In this document: positions 45,338-56,487 of the stretch, in pieces
How positions within the stretch are numbered: the first letter of the stretch is position 1
Layout: every line of letters starts with the position of its first letter
Assembly: GCF_001411555.2 (NCBI RefSeq)
Contig: NC_049901.1
Span: 27,236,372-27,300,371, forward strand
Direction: 5' to 3'
DNA length: 64,000 bases
Origin: Juglans regia
Taxonomy: Eukaryota; Streptophyta; Magnoliopsida; Fagales; Juglandaceae
Position numbers and translations under genes: made by a program
Notes under the pieces: generated by a model
The model's input: the letters and a program-made list of their open reading frames with translations, nothing else
Told to the model about the DNA's origin: nothing
Database searches by the model: none

Positions 45338-46060
45338 GGCTGACTATTTGTTGTACAAAGAATGGTAGAGGTATTGAATGGAGACCCCAACTCTTTTGGA
45401 GGAGGGTGAATGATATCGGTTTTAACGGTTTTGAAATTGAAACGGCGACAGAGGGAGATTGGTGTTACTAGCCTTTTGGCTCTTGTTCAGTTTGAAGATT
45501 GTAGGGCGGGGCTTAGGTGTCCAAAAGAAAAACCAAAAAAAACAAAAGGCAAATATTTTAGTCACAACAAAACTATACAGAAGTAAATCTATAAATTGAT
45601 ATGATTTAATATAGTACGTCAGATTGTAAAATTATTTTTATTATAAAATATATCCAATAAATTTTATGAAACTACATCATTTTATAGATTTATTTTATAT
45701 AATCTTTAACCACAAAACAAAAAACAAACATCATCAGCCTAGATTTTCTTTTTACCTCCCATTAGTATCAATTTCCGTGGCAAAAAACATTAACTTCAGA
45801 ACTACTGTCACATCTAGAATATATACCTTAATGAATCCCAGTATCCCAATACTTTCATCTAAAAAATTTTCTTTCCAAATATATCTTACAACTTTCACAA
45901 ATACAAACAAAATGTTATCTTCGAAACTTTCTCAATTTTATCTTCAAGATTGTGTTTGTTTCATTGAAAAATAGCCAAAATAACAAAACATTTACATTCA
46001 AAAATGTTTTTTGAGAAAACTATTAACTATCTTATATTTTGTTGAAAATTTGAAAATATT
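45338..46060. other. promoter side of candidate gene and AT-rich DNA
   Basis: 45340-45560 would be the 5' flank of the minus-strand gene; no clear TATA box was fixed. At 45583-45693, TAAATCTATAAATTGATATG and its imperfect inverse (ATCATTTTATAGATTTA) form a short MITE-like hairpin. The rest is AT-rich with no coding signal. Confidence 0.4.
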
Positions 46061-46069
46061 TTTCTATGT

Positions 46070-47101
46070 ATGGAGGACCAGAAAGTGCTATATGCAAACT
46101 ATTTGCTCTAGGGAGAAGCAGTGATTTGGTGGAGCGCCAAGAGACAATTTCTTGTATGGAACTTGGGTCAATGGAAACCATTATTTTGGAAAGATTCAAG
46201 AATGAGTACAATGACCCATATTTTCCCGCCATAGTAAAATAGCAGAAATCAAAAGATTTCGTCAATTTGGCCCAAGGCAGCATAGCAGTCAAGAAATATG
46301 TTGCCAAGTTCATGTAATTAGGAAGATTTTCCCTCATCTTATTTCTACATATGAGATGCATGCATAATGGATTCAATATGGGTTACAACTGTGAATAAGT
46401 ACTCAAGTGGCCTGTTTACAAATATAAGAATTTTAGAGACTCGTGAATGTAGCCTCAATCGCTGAGCGCGAATACCGTAGTCTAATGGCTATGAAGACGG
46501 GCCACAATGAATGACTTTTATGAGAGAAGGAAGCATTTCTAGGTCACCTCAAGAATTTGAATCTAGGACTAGGGTGTGCCTACAATTTTCTCTCGAGCAC
46601 GCATGGGAGGTGGAGCACTAGTGTGTGACCACTCCAATAGGTCCCATGAAAGAGAATGTCCCTAGGCCTCATGCTCATGCTATAGGTGTGGCCAAGTAGG
46701 GCATTACGCCAGTGGTACAAGGATGGAGGACTAGTCCCATAGGAGGACAGGGAGGCCAAAGGCAAGTAGTGCAGGCGAGGGTGTACATTTTGACACTAGG
46801 GGAGATTGACAGGGACACTCTAAAGACTCAGGAGGAAGGCATTATTACAAGTATAGACTCCTAGCCTTAAAATAGGGAGTAATGATATTTTTGAAACTAG
46901 CCATAAGAATCGAACGACTTGGTCATTTTAGGGTGAGTTTTGATGTTTGGATACCATGCGAGTACCTTATTCGATTCGGGTGCGTCCCATTCATTTGTGT
47001 CAACCACTTTTGCTAGGATAAGTAGTCTATGGATGAAGCCGATGCAAAAAAGAGTCATGGTGGCCTTGCCAACTGGTGAAGTATTATCTTGTACAAGGGT
47101 A
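46070..47101 (+). pseudogene. gypsy gag and protease remnants
   Basis: Gag-domain signatures appear in two frames: KVLYANYLL and AVIWWSAKRQFLVWNLGQW (46088-46170), then FKNEYNDPYFPAIV and VNLAQGSIAVKKYVAKFM. A CCHC knuckle reads CYRCGQVGHYAS (46676-46711). The protease has ATTL-type context and the active-site block TLFDSGASHSFVSTTFARIS (46969-47028), followed by VALPTGEVLSCTRV. Gag would form the particle and protease would cleave the polyprotein. Stops and frameshifts occur throughout, and the protease is cut by the MITE at 47110. Confidence 0.8.
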
Positions 47102-47109
47102 GCAACAAG

Positions 47110-48048
47110 TAGGGGTGCTACCTGCACCCCCAAACGAGGGGTACCCCTTCCCACACTCGGAATCCAACCTTGCAACCCATGGGTGGGGCCCCCCATTCGG
47201 CGACCGGGGGGTGGATTAGCCCTTGGTCTAGCCTCCCGCCCCCCTCGACTGGTACCCCACCCATGACAAAAATGTCCATAGATCCAAAACAAAAACTGAC
47301 AAAACAACCCGAAAAAAACAGAAAATCCAAAACCAACTGAAAACAGCAACAAATCCACATTTATTCCTAAAATCTAAAGATCCATCATCTAACAACTACA
47401 AACACAAATCGAAAAAAATAAACTTAAAAAAAATCACAATTACTCTGGTAAGACCACAGAGTGGCCGTAGGTCTGAGCAAAGAACCATAACCACAAATGG
47501 ATGTGGATCTCTTCGCAAAACCCACGACCATATGTGGCCTCAGACCCACAACCACATTGTATCCCATGGCTCATGGGTGTTTGAGACACCGTGTTGGTAT
47601 CTCAAGTCACGACTCACAAGCTTCAGCCTTCAATAAGAAAAACTGGAGGTGAGAAGAGGATGAGGAGAGGAGGAGGAGAAGAAGAGGGGAGAGGAGACCT
47701 AGAGAGAACAGTGGAGTGGGAGAGAGAGAGAGAGAGTGAGAGAGAAGAGGAGATGGAGGGAGAGAGAGAAGAGAGGATTCAATTTATGGTTTCAATTTCA
47801 TTATATAGTACTCAGCACATATTCAAAATGATGTCGATTTGGAAAATCCCAAAACAAAGTCATTTTATTAATGAAAATAGTTTTTTTTAATGTATATATA
47901 TAACTACGGGCAAATGGGGCCTAATGTAAGTGCGCTTGGGCCCAGCCCATGCCTCATCCTCACTTGTGTGCTCTAGTGCAAGCAGGAGACCACACCCTAA
48001 CCATCCAAGCTGGGCAGATGGGTGGCAGGGCCTTGCTGCCCACCCCTA
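47110..48048. mobile_element. non-autonomous hAT-type element in gypsy protease
   Basis: Ends TAGGGGTG (47110) and CACCCCTA (48041-48048) are perfect 8-bp inverted repeats. Flanking octamers GCAACAAG (47102-47109) and GCAATAAG (48049-48056) differ at one base. The 939-bp interior has GC-rich CACCCC/GGGGTG subterminal words, a purine-rich section with a GA microsatellite (about 47640-47770) and no transposase. The left end shares GGGGTGCTACC with the inverse of the right end of the element at 20981-22795. Confidence 0.87.
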
Positions 48049-48359
48049 GCAATAAGTTGTTCGTTAGAAATAGGAGGGAAGGTGATGAAGGCCGACTTGA
48101 TATTATCTAACCTACTCGGGTTTGATAACATTTTAGGATGAGATTGGTTATTTCGGCACTTCACAAGCATAAGTTGTCGTAGGCAGATTTTGACTCTCCA
48201 ACTGCCTAGAGAGGAAGAAATGATGTTTAAAGGTAGTAGACTAAGGACGATGCTAGAAATAATCTAAGTAATGCAAGCCAAAAAGGATTTGATAGGAGGA
48301 GCATAAGCTTATTTGGTGCAAGTAGCACCTAAGCCTTTAGAACCTAAGGGAATGATAGG

Positions 48360-49300
48360 AATATCGTAGTGGAGGAGTTCCCTGAGGTGTTTGATGATCT
48401 TCTAAGACTTCCCCCTTCTCAAGAAGTCAGCTTCACGATTTAGCTAGAACTAGGAACAATTCTAGTACACAATGCACCCTATAAAATGGCGCCATCAGAG
48501 TTAAATGAACTAAAGATTCAATTGCAGGAGTTACTAACGAAGGAATTTATAAGACCCAGTTCATCGCCTTGGGGAGCACCAATACTATTCGTGAATAAAA
48601 AGGATGGAACTCTTAGGGTAGATGACTTGTTCGATTAATTGTTGGGAGCCTCAATGTTTTCTAACTTAGGTCTAGTATCACTTGTTGACGATTAAGGAGG
48701 GTGATGTATCCAAAGTCGCGTTTAGATCAAGGTATGGGAATTTGGAATTCACGATGATGCCGTTTGGTTTGGCTAACACTTCAGTAGCATTCATGGATAT
48801 CATGAATAAGGTGTTTAGACCATTCTTAAATATATTCGTGGTGGTGTTTATCAACGATATTTTGGTTTCCTCGAAGGACACCGAAGACCATAGGAATCAA
48901 TTGAGGTTGGTGCTGGGAAAGCTAAAGGAATACAAATTGCTCGCCAAACTCAATAAATATGAGTTTTGGTTGGAGGAGATTAAGTTTCTTGGCCATGCGA
49001 TATCCATGAAAGAGGTCATGGTGGATCCGAATAAGTTTGAGGTGGTCATAAATTGGCAACATCCCACAACAATCCACGAGGTTAGGAGTTTTCTGGGACT
49101 TGCTAGATACTATAGGATATTCATATAAGGATTCTCAGAACTTTTGAGTCCACTTACAACATTGATGAGGAAAAATACTAAATTTTATGGTCCGAGCAAA
49201 GGGAACGAAGTTTTGAGAAACTGAAGAGAAGGTTAACCAAAACCACTATATTTGCAAAACTAGAACCCCACAAAGCATTAGTGGTATTGAATTATGCCTC
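48360..49300 (+). pseudogene. gypsy reverse transcriptase, internally deleted
   Basis: Blocks in order are [40 protein letters not shown] and VNKKDGTLR, after which the usual IDYRxLN block is missing and DDLFD follows directly. The frame 48682-49128 then gives KVAFRSRYGNLEFTMMPFGL, FLNIFVVVFINDILVSSKD and EVRSFLGLARYYRIF. The catalytic block reads IND where chromoviruses have IDD, a change expected to inactivate the enzyme. After about 49300 the RNase H domain is absent, and integrase zinc-binding sequence begins at once. Confidence 0.87.
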
Positions 49301-49302
49301 GA

Positions 49303-50030
49303 ATACTCGTGGAGGAACATTCGTCGCCGCACTCAATACATCCGAGTGGTACAAAGAAGTACCGGGATCTAAAAAGGGAATTTTGGTGGGAAGCAATGAA
49401 GTTTGACATTGCCCATTTCATTGAAAGATCTGCCATGTGTAGACAAGTGAAAGCTGAACATCATAGACCTACCAAAGTCCCCAAAAATTTGAAAATTATG
49501 GAAAGAATACTTGCATAGGAACATTCATCACCACATTCAATACATTAGAGTAGTACAAAGATGTACTCGGATCCAAAAATAGAATTTTGGTGGGAAGGAA
49601 TGAAAAGAGACATTGCCCATTTCATTGAAAGATGCGCCATGTGTAGGCAGGTGAAAGGTGAACATTAAGGACCTGCCTGAACTCTACAAACCCTACCTAT
49701 CCCAAAATGAAAATGGGATGACATTGCCATGGACTTTGCGGTTGGATTACCAATAACTCCAAGTGGTAAGAGTGCATTATGGGTAATCATAGATAAACTG
49801 GCCAAAAGTGCTCATATTCTTCCAGTTACTACCACAGACATCCTAGGGAAGTTGATTCGACTATATGTTAAGGCAATAGTTAGGCTTCACGGTGTGCCTA
49901 AGACCATAGTGTTAGATCGGGATCCAAGACTTACTTGCCATTTCTGGAAAAGTTTGCAAGCGGCGATGGGTACTAAGTATAGATTTGACAGCCAATATCA
50001 TTTGGAGACAGATGGATAGTCGGAGCAGAC
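49303..50030 (+). pseudogene. gypsy integrase with duplicated zinc-binding region
   Basis: The HHCC-type N-terminal region (HPSGTKKYRDL, FWWEAMKFDIAHFIERS, MCRQVKAEHH) occurs twice: from 49313 and again from 49517, an offset of exactly 204 bases, i.e. 68 codons. The second copy has CAMCRQVKGEH. The core domain follows at 49729-50019: MDFAVGLPITPSGKSALWVI with the first Asp, and LHGVPKTIVLDRDPRLTC with the second. A TAG codon interrupts at 50017, and the region carrying the catalytic Glu downstream is degenerate. Integrase would insert the cDNA; this copy is dead. Confidence 0.85.
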
Positions 50031-50439
50031 TATCCAAACTTTGAAAGATATGTTGAGGGCACTTGTATTAGATTTTAAGGACTCTTGAGAGAATCACATC
50101 CCACTCATTGAATTTTCCTACAAGAATAACTACTAGGCAACTATCCAAATGGCTCCATATGAGGCCATGTATAGAAGAAAGTGTAGGCCACCTCTATGTT
50201 GGATGAAGTTGGGGAAGGTAAGCTCATCGGGTAGGAACTAATTCAAAAAATGATGGATCAAGTAAGGACCATATGGGAAAGAATGGCAACAATGGAAGGT
50301 AGGCAGATAGGTGGAAGAGCTATGCCGATACAAGAAGAGTTTGATTTGACCTTCTAAGAAGGTGATTGGGTATACCTCAAGGTGTCACCAATGAAGGGAG
50401 TCAAAAGGTTTGGGAAGAGAGGAAAGATGAGCTGAAGGT

Positions 50440-50765
50440 ATGTTCGGTTATATCAAGTATTAGAAAAGGCAGGCCCAGTAGCATACAGAGCGACCCTACT
50501 GGAAAAGTATGAAGGAGTGCATGATGTGTTTCATGTTTCCTCGTTAAGAAAAAGTTTCGGGAACCAGAAATCTCAATCAATTAGTTCAAGTCAAATTCAG
50601 TTACAACCAAATCATTAATGAGGAAAGGCAGGTACGAGTCGTAGACTATAAAAAATAGAAGCTACGGCCCAAAGTCACAACCTTAGTAAAAGTGCAATGG
50701 GGATGCCGAGGGAACAAGGAGCTCGCCTAGGAAAGTGAAAAGGTCACAAAGAAATAGTATTCCTA
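50440..50765 (+). pseudogene. gypsy integrase C-terminus / chromodomain-like remnant
   Basis: YQVLEKAGPVAYRATLLEKY and GVHDVFHVSSLRKSFG (about 50449-50560) match the usual GPVAYRLxLP and HxVFHVSxLK blocks at the end of gypsy integrases. Downstream, VQWGCRGNKELAWESEKVTK (50691-50750) has the form of the chromodomain strand (VxWxxxxxxxxTWE). Stops separate the pieces. Confidence 0.7.
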
Positions 50766-50779
50766 TTTATTCAAGCCAC

Positions 50780-53243
50780 AATGTGAGGGTCCTACCTAAT
50801 GCTAAAGGGTACAAACCATTCGTGGAGTTAAAGGAAATACAAAGACAAGAAGCACTCATATCGTCTTAAGAACTAGCAGCAAGAGACACTGAGTGCAGCT
50901 AGTCCAACATTTGGACTAGCAGACACCATGTGGGAATCTGACTGATATGTTCCAAAGTGAGGTAGAGATGACAAACTTGGCCACAACAAACGAGCTAGAA
51001 AATCTCCCATGAGGACGAGAACAAGAAATCAGAGGGATGAATGAGCTTGGGTGAGTTGTGAACTAATCGCCTGAGGAGAGAAAAGGTACTCTCTAGAGAG
51101 GAACTATGAACAACTACTAACGAAATCAGTCTTGAGAAATTTTTAGGATAGCATAGAAAAGTTTAGAAGGGTGTTAGTGTTGTACTTAGAGCCAAACCAA
51201 TTAGAAGGGTCTCGTCAGGAGTGGGTCTGCAATTAAAGGTGAAGGCACAACAAGTCGTGTCAATTGGAGGCTGAAGCATGGCCCAATGCCACATGAAGAA
51301 CCCTTGTTAAAGGAGCGATGGAGGAGTTGGCAAACCATACCCTAGTCACATGTCTCTGTCATCCTATAGTATGACAAGACACAGATGAAAGACTAATATC
51401 TAAGCATATATGGGGTCAAAGATACTTCAGAAAGGACATATGATATTCCCACTCTATTTAAAGCATTTGGACGTGGGACAAGATCTTACTTTTGAGATCT
51501 TATTCAATGAAAGAGCTACAAAAGGTGACTGCTATGGAAAAGTGAGAAGTAAGGAGACAATAAGGAGACTTTCGACATAGGAAGGTAGGTTAGCATCTAA
51601 GACAATGTTGGATAATGGGATGAATCTCGTGTGTGAGAGACATTGCATCATCTCTATAATCTTATTTTCTTGCTTCTACAAGCATAAATAAATATTTCCA
51701 ACATTATGTTTCTAATTATATTTACTCTCTGATTTCTGATGCTTTTAACATTTATGTGCTTGAACTGTTTTTTTATACGAATGATGATATCTTGTGGGAG
51801 CATGGATGCCTGTGTGTGTGTCTGTGTGTGGAGTTAGCGAGAGTCTATCATCATGGTACAGGATAGAGAATTTCCTATGACCAATTCTATGAAACGTTAC
51901 CGTGTACATCACATGAGAAGGAGAATGCCTCGTGGGGTGGAACAATGTCGTACTTGGCCTCACCTAATATCTGAGATGTGGGATTCTCTAACATATTACA
52001 TGCTAGTGTCTTCGAGTCAGTTGTGGTCAAGTAGAGTAGAATTCTCGGAGCAACAAGTTTAAGTGTGTGCCTATGAGCAATGGTGGAAGTGCTTACAAGC
52101 ACAAATGATACTTGACCCAATACTAATTTTTATAGGTTTTCTATTACAAGGAGATGGGTAACTCCTTGGCATAATAGTATTATTGAGGTTTCATCTATTT
52201 TGCATAAAAAGAGGGCTACTCCCAAGATGGTGATTCCTCGTCATGCCGACATATAGATATGTTTTTGCTGAGAGGATTATTCCTTAATAGGGTTTTTGAG
52301 GATACACAAATCTGCAAGAGAGAGGATGATACCTCCTCATGCACTTATGTATACTTCCAGCATTTACATGAAATACTTTCATTGCATCTCCGATAGTAGT
52401 TTATTTCATTTGTTATAATTGCCTAACCTATCTATGGTTTCATCTCGGGATTATAGACTTTGATGCAGGTTCAAACCCCAGTATGACGGCTGAGGAAGAT
52501 GAGTCAATCTTGTCTAAGTCTTGATCAAGGAGACTAGGACCGTCTTAGCACCAGTATTCACCATAACTACTCTATACCTTCTGTAGGATGTTCACAACCA
52601 AGCCAAATGCTCATTTGTAACTTAGTCGGTCGCCTGTGGTGACTAACCCTATGTATTCTTGAACAATGTAATGTTTTGAGGATATGAAGGGTGAGAAGCC
52701 CCTTTCTGTGAAGTGTAGTTTCTTATACATACATACTTGATCACATTGATATTTCAGCATGCCTAGTTTATATTTTCGCTACAATTGTACCAATTTCATA
52801 TACATGTACTTTCCTCTAGAGTACTACATGCCTGACCATTCTTCTGGGTGTTGACCAATTGGCCAACATCCTTTAGACCACAATACCTCACCTAATCTTT
52901 CATGAGGGACAGGGCACCACGTGTAGTAACTAACATGTAACACACTAAGTAACGGTAATTGTGCCATTTCAAAGGTAGGGATGCGACTATAAATGACCTT
53001 CGAGTTACCAACTCTAGTCACAGAAATTTGAAGTTCAAAGTTTCCCTCCTGGTGTGAGAAAGTAAGACTTCAAGAAAGGAAGCTACGTTGCCAGAAATAA
53101 TCAGACGATTTATGGAGGAGCGGCGGGAAGCAGGAAGGTTAGCGGAGGAACGAAGATGAAATGAGGAGGAGTGTCATTGGGCTAAGGCCAAAATCACAGA
53201 GTTTTCAAAACACTTCTAATGTCGCGAGACCACACAAAGTAAG
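50780..53243. other. unassigned, probably 3' part of the gypsy element
   Basis: No open frame or motif could be named. The stretch lies between the chromodomain remnant and the LINE insertion and continues at 59203 after it. It might hold a decayed 3' LTR, but no TG...CA borders or partner copy were found. Short GT-rich simple sequence occurs near 51815-51830. Confidence 0.4.
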
Positions 53244-53410
53244 ATGAACTACTCATACACTTGTAAGTTTACCCCACAGGGTTGACGATTTTACCCTTTT
53301 CTCTCTCGAAACTCTATGTTTTGATAGGGCTCCGCATGCACCCCATGTCTACTATCGGGGGCCTTCCTGGGCCTTCGACGCCATCTGGGTAGCTGAGGTC
53401 CTTCACCCAC

Positions 53411-54820
53411 ATGGTGGTGTGGCCTTCGCAGCCCTTACCGGAGGTGGAGATTCCACTGCGTCTGGCAAAAGTGATTGATGGCGAATTTTGCATATTTTTT
53501 TCCAAAGAAGAAATCGAGCGGTCGGCTGTTCCCTATAGGTTATCCATGGTCCTTAAGTTCCTCAAGCAGAGACCTTATCTTGATGTGATTTGAGCGTTCA
53601 TACGAAGTAGATGGCGGCTGGAATTTCAACCCATTGTTTCGGCGATGCGCAAGGCTCGTAATGTGTTCGTGCGTTTTTCGAATGAAGGTGATTTCGTGAA
53701 GGGGCTATCAAGGGAAGCAATAGACATAGATGGCATGCCATATCATGGGTTTCACTGGAGCCCAAATTTTGCTGAGGAAGCGAAGCCATTGACCGTATCG
53801 GTATGGGTTTTCCTCCCTGCTCTGCCTCCCAACTTTTACCATGAGGATTACTTGAAAAATATAATTGCTTTGATTGGTAGATATTGACTTCGTGATAATG
53901 CTACAAAGTGTGCTACCAAAACTGATGGGGCTAGAGTGTGTTTGGAAATTGATTCTGCAAAAGACCCTGTATGTGGAATCTAGATTGGCACTCCTCACCA
54001 TGAACTGAGTTGGTATATTGAGGTTGTATATGAGATATTGCCTGCCTTTTGTACTAGATGTAAAATGCAGGGCCATAACTTGAAATCATATAAATGGAAT
54101 GAGGGTATGAAGAATGTAATGGAACGGAAGTTCAAAGGAGGAGAGAAGCAGATGCAAGTTTGGAAGCCAATCAATCAAGAACATAAAGAGGTTCAACCAA
54201 CTACGGAAGGGCCGAATGGGGTTGTGGTGAGTTTGGAGCTCGATGGTGAGGCTAGACCCAATTGTTCAAAAGAGGTACATGAAGTTGATAATGTGGAAGG
54301 ACTTGGACAAGAAAATTTGGATGTTACGACAGTAAGGGGGGGGGGTGCACGAGATTCATGAAAAATAGGGTGTATTAATTGAAAATATGTTACATAGTAA
54401 TCAGGCTTTGAATGATGTTGATCTTGCAAGATTTGCCATTGCCAAAGCTACTTCCATTGTTTGGGAACCCCCTATCTCTGACGTTGGTAATATAATAGGG
54501 GATTTCATGGTTGGGAATGCGGTGATTGAGGAGTTGCTTGATGTTGTGACGGTGGAGGATGTGTTAGTAAGGCTTTCACAAGATGTCCAAGATGATGGAA
54601 AACTGGTCCAAGAGGCGTTGGAATCTTTGAGAATGGGAGGAAAGGAAGATTGTGGGTTTGACATGAAAACAGAATGTGAGGAACATTTGTGCAAAAATAA
54701 AGAATATCTCTCGGATAGTGATTCCCAAAAAGGAAAAAACATGGCCAAAGGGGGAAGATTGCTCTCCTATGTTTTGGAATATTCGAGGCCTCGAATCGTC
54801 TCAGCAAAGGTTGTGTAAGT
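53411..54820 (+). pseudogene. LINE ORF1, DUF4283 and CCHC-like, broken
   Basis: 53411-53593 starts the DUF4283 domain (IERSAVPYRLSMVLKFLKQR), ended by TGA. 53645-53887 continues it (VFVRFSNEGDFVKGLSREAI, GFHWSPNFAEEAKPLTVSVW). 54038-54361 has the knuckle CTRCKMQGHNLKSYKW, in which the final Cys of CCHC is Trp-shifted or lost. 54387-54818 carries the acidic C-terminal tail (LVRLSQDVQDDGKLVQEALE). The role is RNA binding for the LINE particle. Stops and frameshifts near 53591, 53886 and 54358 break it. Confidence 0.85.
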
Positions 54821-55370
54821 TGGTCAGAAAATTACATTTGAATTTTATTATGTTGGCTGAACCATTTGCAGATGATCATCGACTGGTTAGTTTGAAGCAT
54901 TTGTTGGATTTTGAGCATTGCTTTTCTAATTTCTGTGTTGGTGGTAAACTTTGGCTATTATGGAAAGAAGGATTTCAGATATCGGTTACTAATTATAGTG
55001 CCCAGCATGTGACAGTTTCTTTGTGTATGGATTCTCGACAAGTGTTTGTTTCTGTAGTATATGCGGGCAGGTTTAAGGGGTGAGATAAGAATTTTTTGTT
55101 TTGTTTTAGTGTTTAAAATATTATGTTTTAGTATTATTATTGTGTTGGGATTTGAAAAAGTTGAATTGGGATTTGAAAAAGTTGAATTGTTTATTATATT
55201 TTTGTATGAGGATTTGAAAAATGTGTAATGATGAGATTAGATGAGATGAGATGAGAATTTTGTGTCTCATCCCACCCCTCAAACCTGCCCTAAATGTTCT
55301 CACTTAGAAAGAAGAGAACTTTGGAGATTGTTACAACTAGATGCAATCCATGATGCACCTTGGTTATGCC
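54770..55370 (+). pseudogene. LINE ORF2 endonuclease N-terminus (with MITE)
   Basis: From about 54770 the frame reads WNIRGLESSQQRLCKLVRKL, LNFIMLAEPFADDH and VGGKLWLLWKEGFQIS, ending SVVYA at the MITE. After the MITE (55291) the coding resumes with KCSHLERRELWRLLQLDAIH and DAPWL, then stops matching at about 55370, where the reversed segment begins. The endonuclease GDFN block expected next is not present at either breakpoint. Confidence 0.87.
55065..55290. mobile_element. Tourist-like MITE in LINE endonuclease
   Basis: The ends GGGCAGGTTTAAGGGGTGAG (55065) and CACCCCTCAAACCTGCCC (ending 55290) are inverted repeats with two mismatches. The interior is AT-rich with GGGATTTGAAAAAGTTGAAT repeated twice and a GATGAGATGAGATGAG run. 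The usual 3-bp duplication (TAA/TTA) is not seen: the host codons on both sides meet without any gained base. The family resembles PIF/Harbinger MITEs. Confidence 0.8.
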
Positions 55371-56487
55371 TGCATAGGATTATAGGGCGAAATTTATCAA
55401 AACCAGACGGCTTCTGCATTTTTGGAATAACAACAATATAAGAGGTTGAGTAAAATCTAGGCATCGGGGTTCCAAGAAAAAGCTCCTGAACAACTACCAC
55501 CACATCAGCTTCAACAATATCCCAGCATGAATTATAAAAACCAGACCCAAAACCATCTGGGCACGGGCTACTAACAACTGGAATAGAGGACATAAACTCG
55601 TTAATCTCTTGGATCGAAGGGATCTGAAGGAGGTTGGCATTTTCCTCCTCAAGAACGAAATGTTGCACCAACATCGACAAATCTGGAAGATCTCTATGAT
55701 CTCTAGCCCGAAGAAAAAAACTAAAATAATCCACAGCACCTGAATGAATAGCTTTTGGAGTGGACAAACAAGACCCATCTCTAAGCCTCATTTCATGCAC
55801 TATAGGCTTAGCTAGAGAAGCAAAAGTTTTAAAGAATTGCGTTGAGGCCTCTCCTTTTTCCATCCAACTAAGCTTCACATGTTGTGCTAGCCTAGTTTCT
55901 TCTCTTGCATCCAAATAGCAAGTTCTTCCTTGGCCACCAATAAGGCCATCTCCGTATCTTCTAAAAACCCATCCTGGAGTTGGCATTCTAATTGTTCAGC
56001 TTGATTTTCCAAAGCTTGGATATTTTTTTCAATGCGCCCAAAAACTCGACAGTTCCAATCTTTCAATACCACTTTCAATTTTTTCAACTTAGTAGCAAGG
56101 CCACAAAGCCCCATAGTACCAATCTGTACCTCCCAAGTATCCTTAACCACGTCCTAAAATTAGGGTGTGACATCCACATTTGCTGAAACTTAAAAGAAGA
56201 AGGACCATAACAAGTGGTCGAGGCTTTTAAAACAAAAGACAGAGGGGCATAGTCCGAAGTCAATCTCGCCAAATACTTGCAAGAAGCATCTGGCAATACA
56301 CCTGCAACCATGACATTCATCAAGCATCTGTCTATTTTTGACCAACTTCTAACTAAACCCCTTCGTCCATTACACCATGAGAATTTACCCCCCAATAGAT
56401 TTCATGTCAATGAATCCACAATTAGCAATAAATTCACTGAACTCATCCATGGAAATCCTCATTCTCGGAACAAGGTGCCTTTCTTCC
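55371..56487 (-). pseudogene. inverted LINE ORF2 segment (endonuclease C-term to RT start)
   Basis: Read on the minus strand from 56487 this gives REERHLVPRM, FSEFIANCGFIDMKSIGGKF, SWCNGRRGLVRSWSKIDR and LTSDYAPLSFVL (endonuclease), then REETRLAQHVKLSWMEKGEA (linker), then SSPCPDGFGSGFYNSCWDIV, SYIVVIPKMQ and FDKFRPIILC (start of RT). It is exactly the part missing from the plus-strand ORF2 between 55370 and 56488, apart from about 6 residues at one side and roughly 30 at the other. Breakpoints lie within 55366-55375 and 56484-56490. Confidence 0.9.

Larger units (their letters stand above)
46065..50780 (+). mobile_element. decayed chromovirus-like Ty3/gypsy element, LTRs not found
   Basis: In order on the plus strand: gag (46070-46390), zinc knuckle (46676-46711), aspartic protease (46940-47101), a hAT-type MITE insertion (47110-48048), RT (about 48360-49300), duplicated integrase zinc-binding region (49303-49680), integrase core (49729-50030) and a C-terminal chromodomain-like part (50440-50765). 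RNase H and much of the RT palm are missing. Neither LTR was recognised, although 50780-53243 and 59203-60408 may hold 3' sequence. Domain order (integrase after RT, chromodomain-like end) and sequence style suggest the Tekay/Del branch; this is inference. Confidence 0.85.

Noticed and set aside
46897..47358. Minus-strand 153-aa frame
   Set aside because: It runs from gypsy protease antisense into the hAT-type MITE, so it crosses an insertion border and cannot be an old gene.
50780..53243. 3' LTR of the gypsy element
   Set aside because: No TG...CA borders, purine tract or second copy could be found, so I left it as unassigned.
53314..53505. Antisense frames within LINE ORF1 and ORF2 (for example 53314-53505, 41621-41809, 58187-58450)
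   Set aside because: They are shadows of the real LINE frames on the other strand, with no motif of their own.
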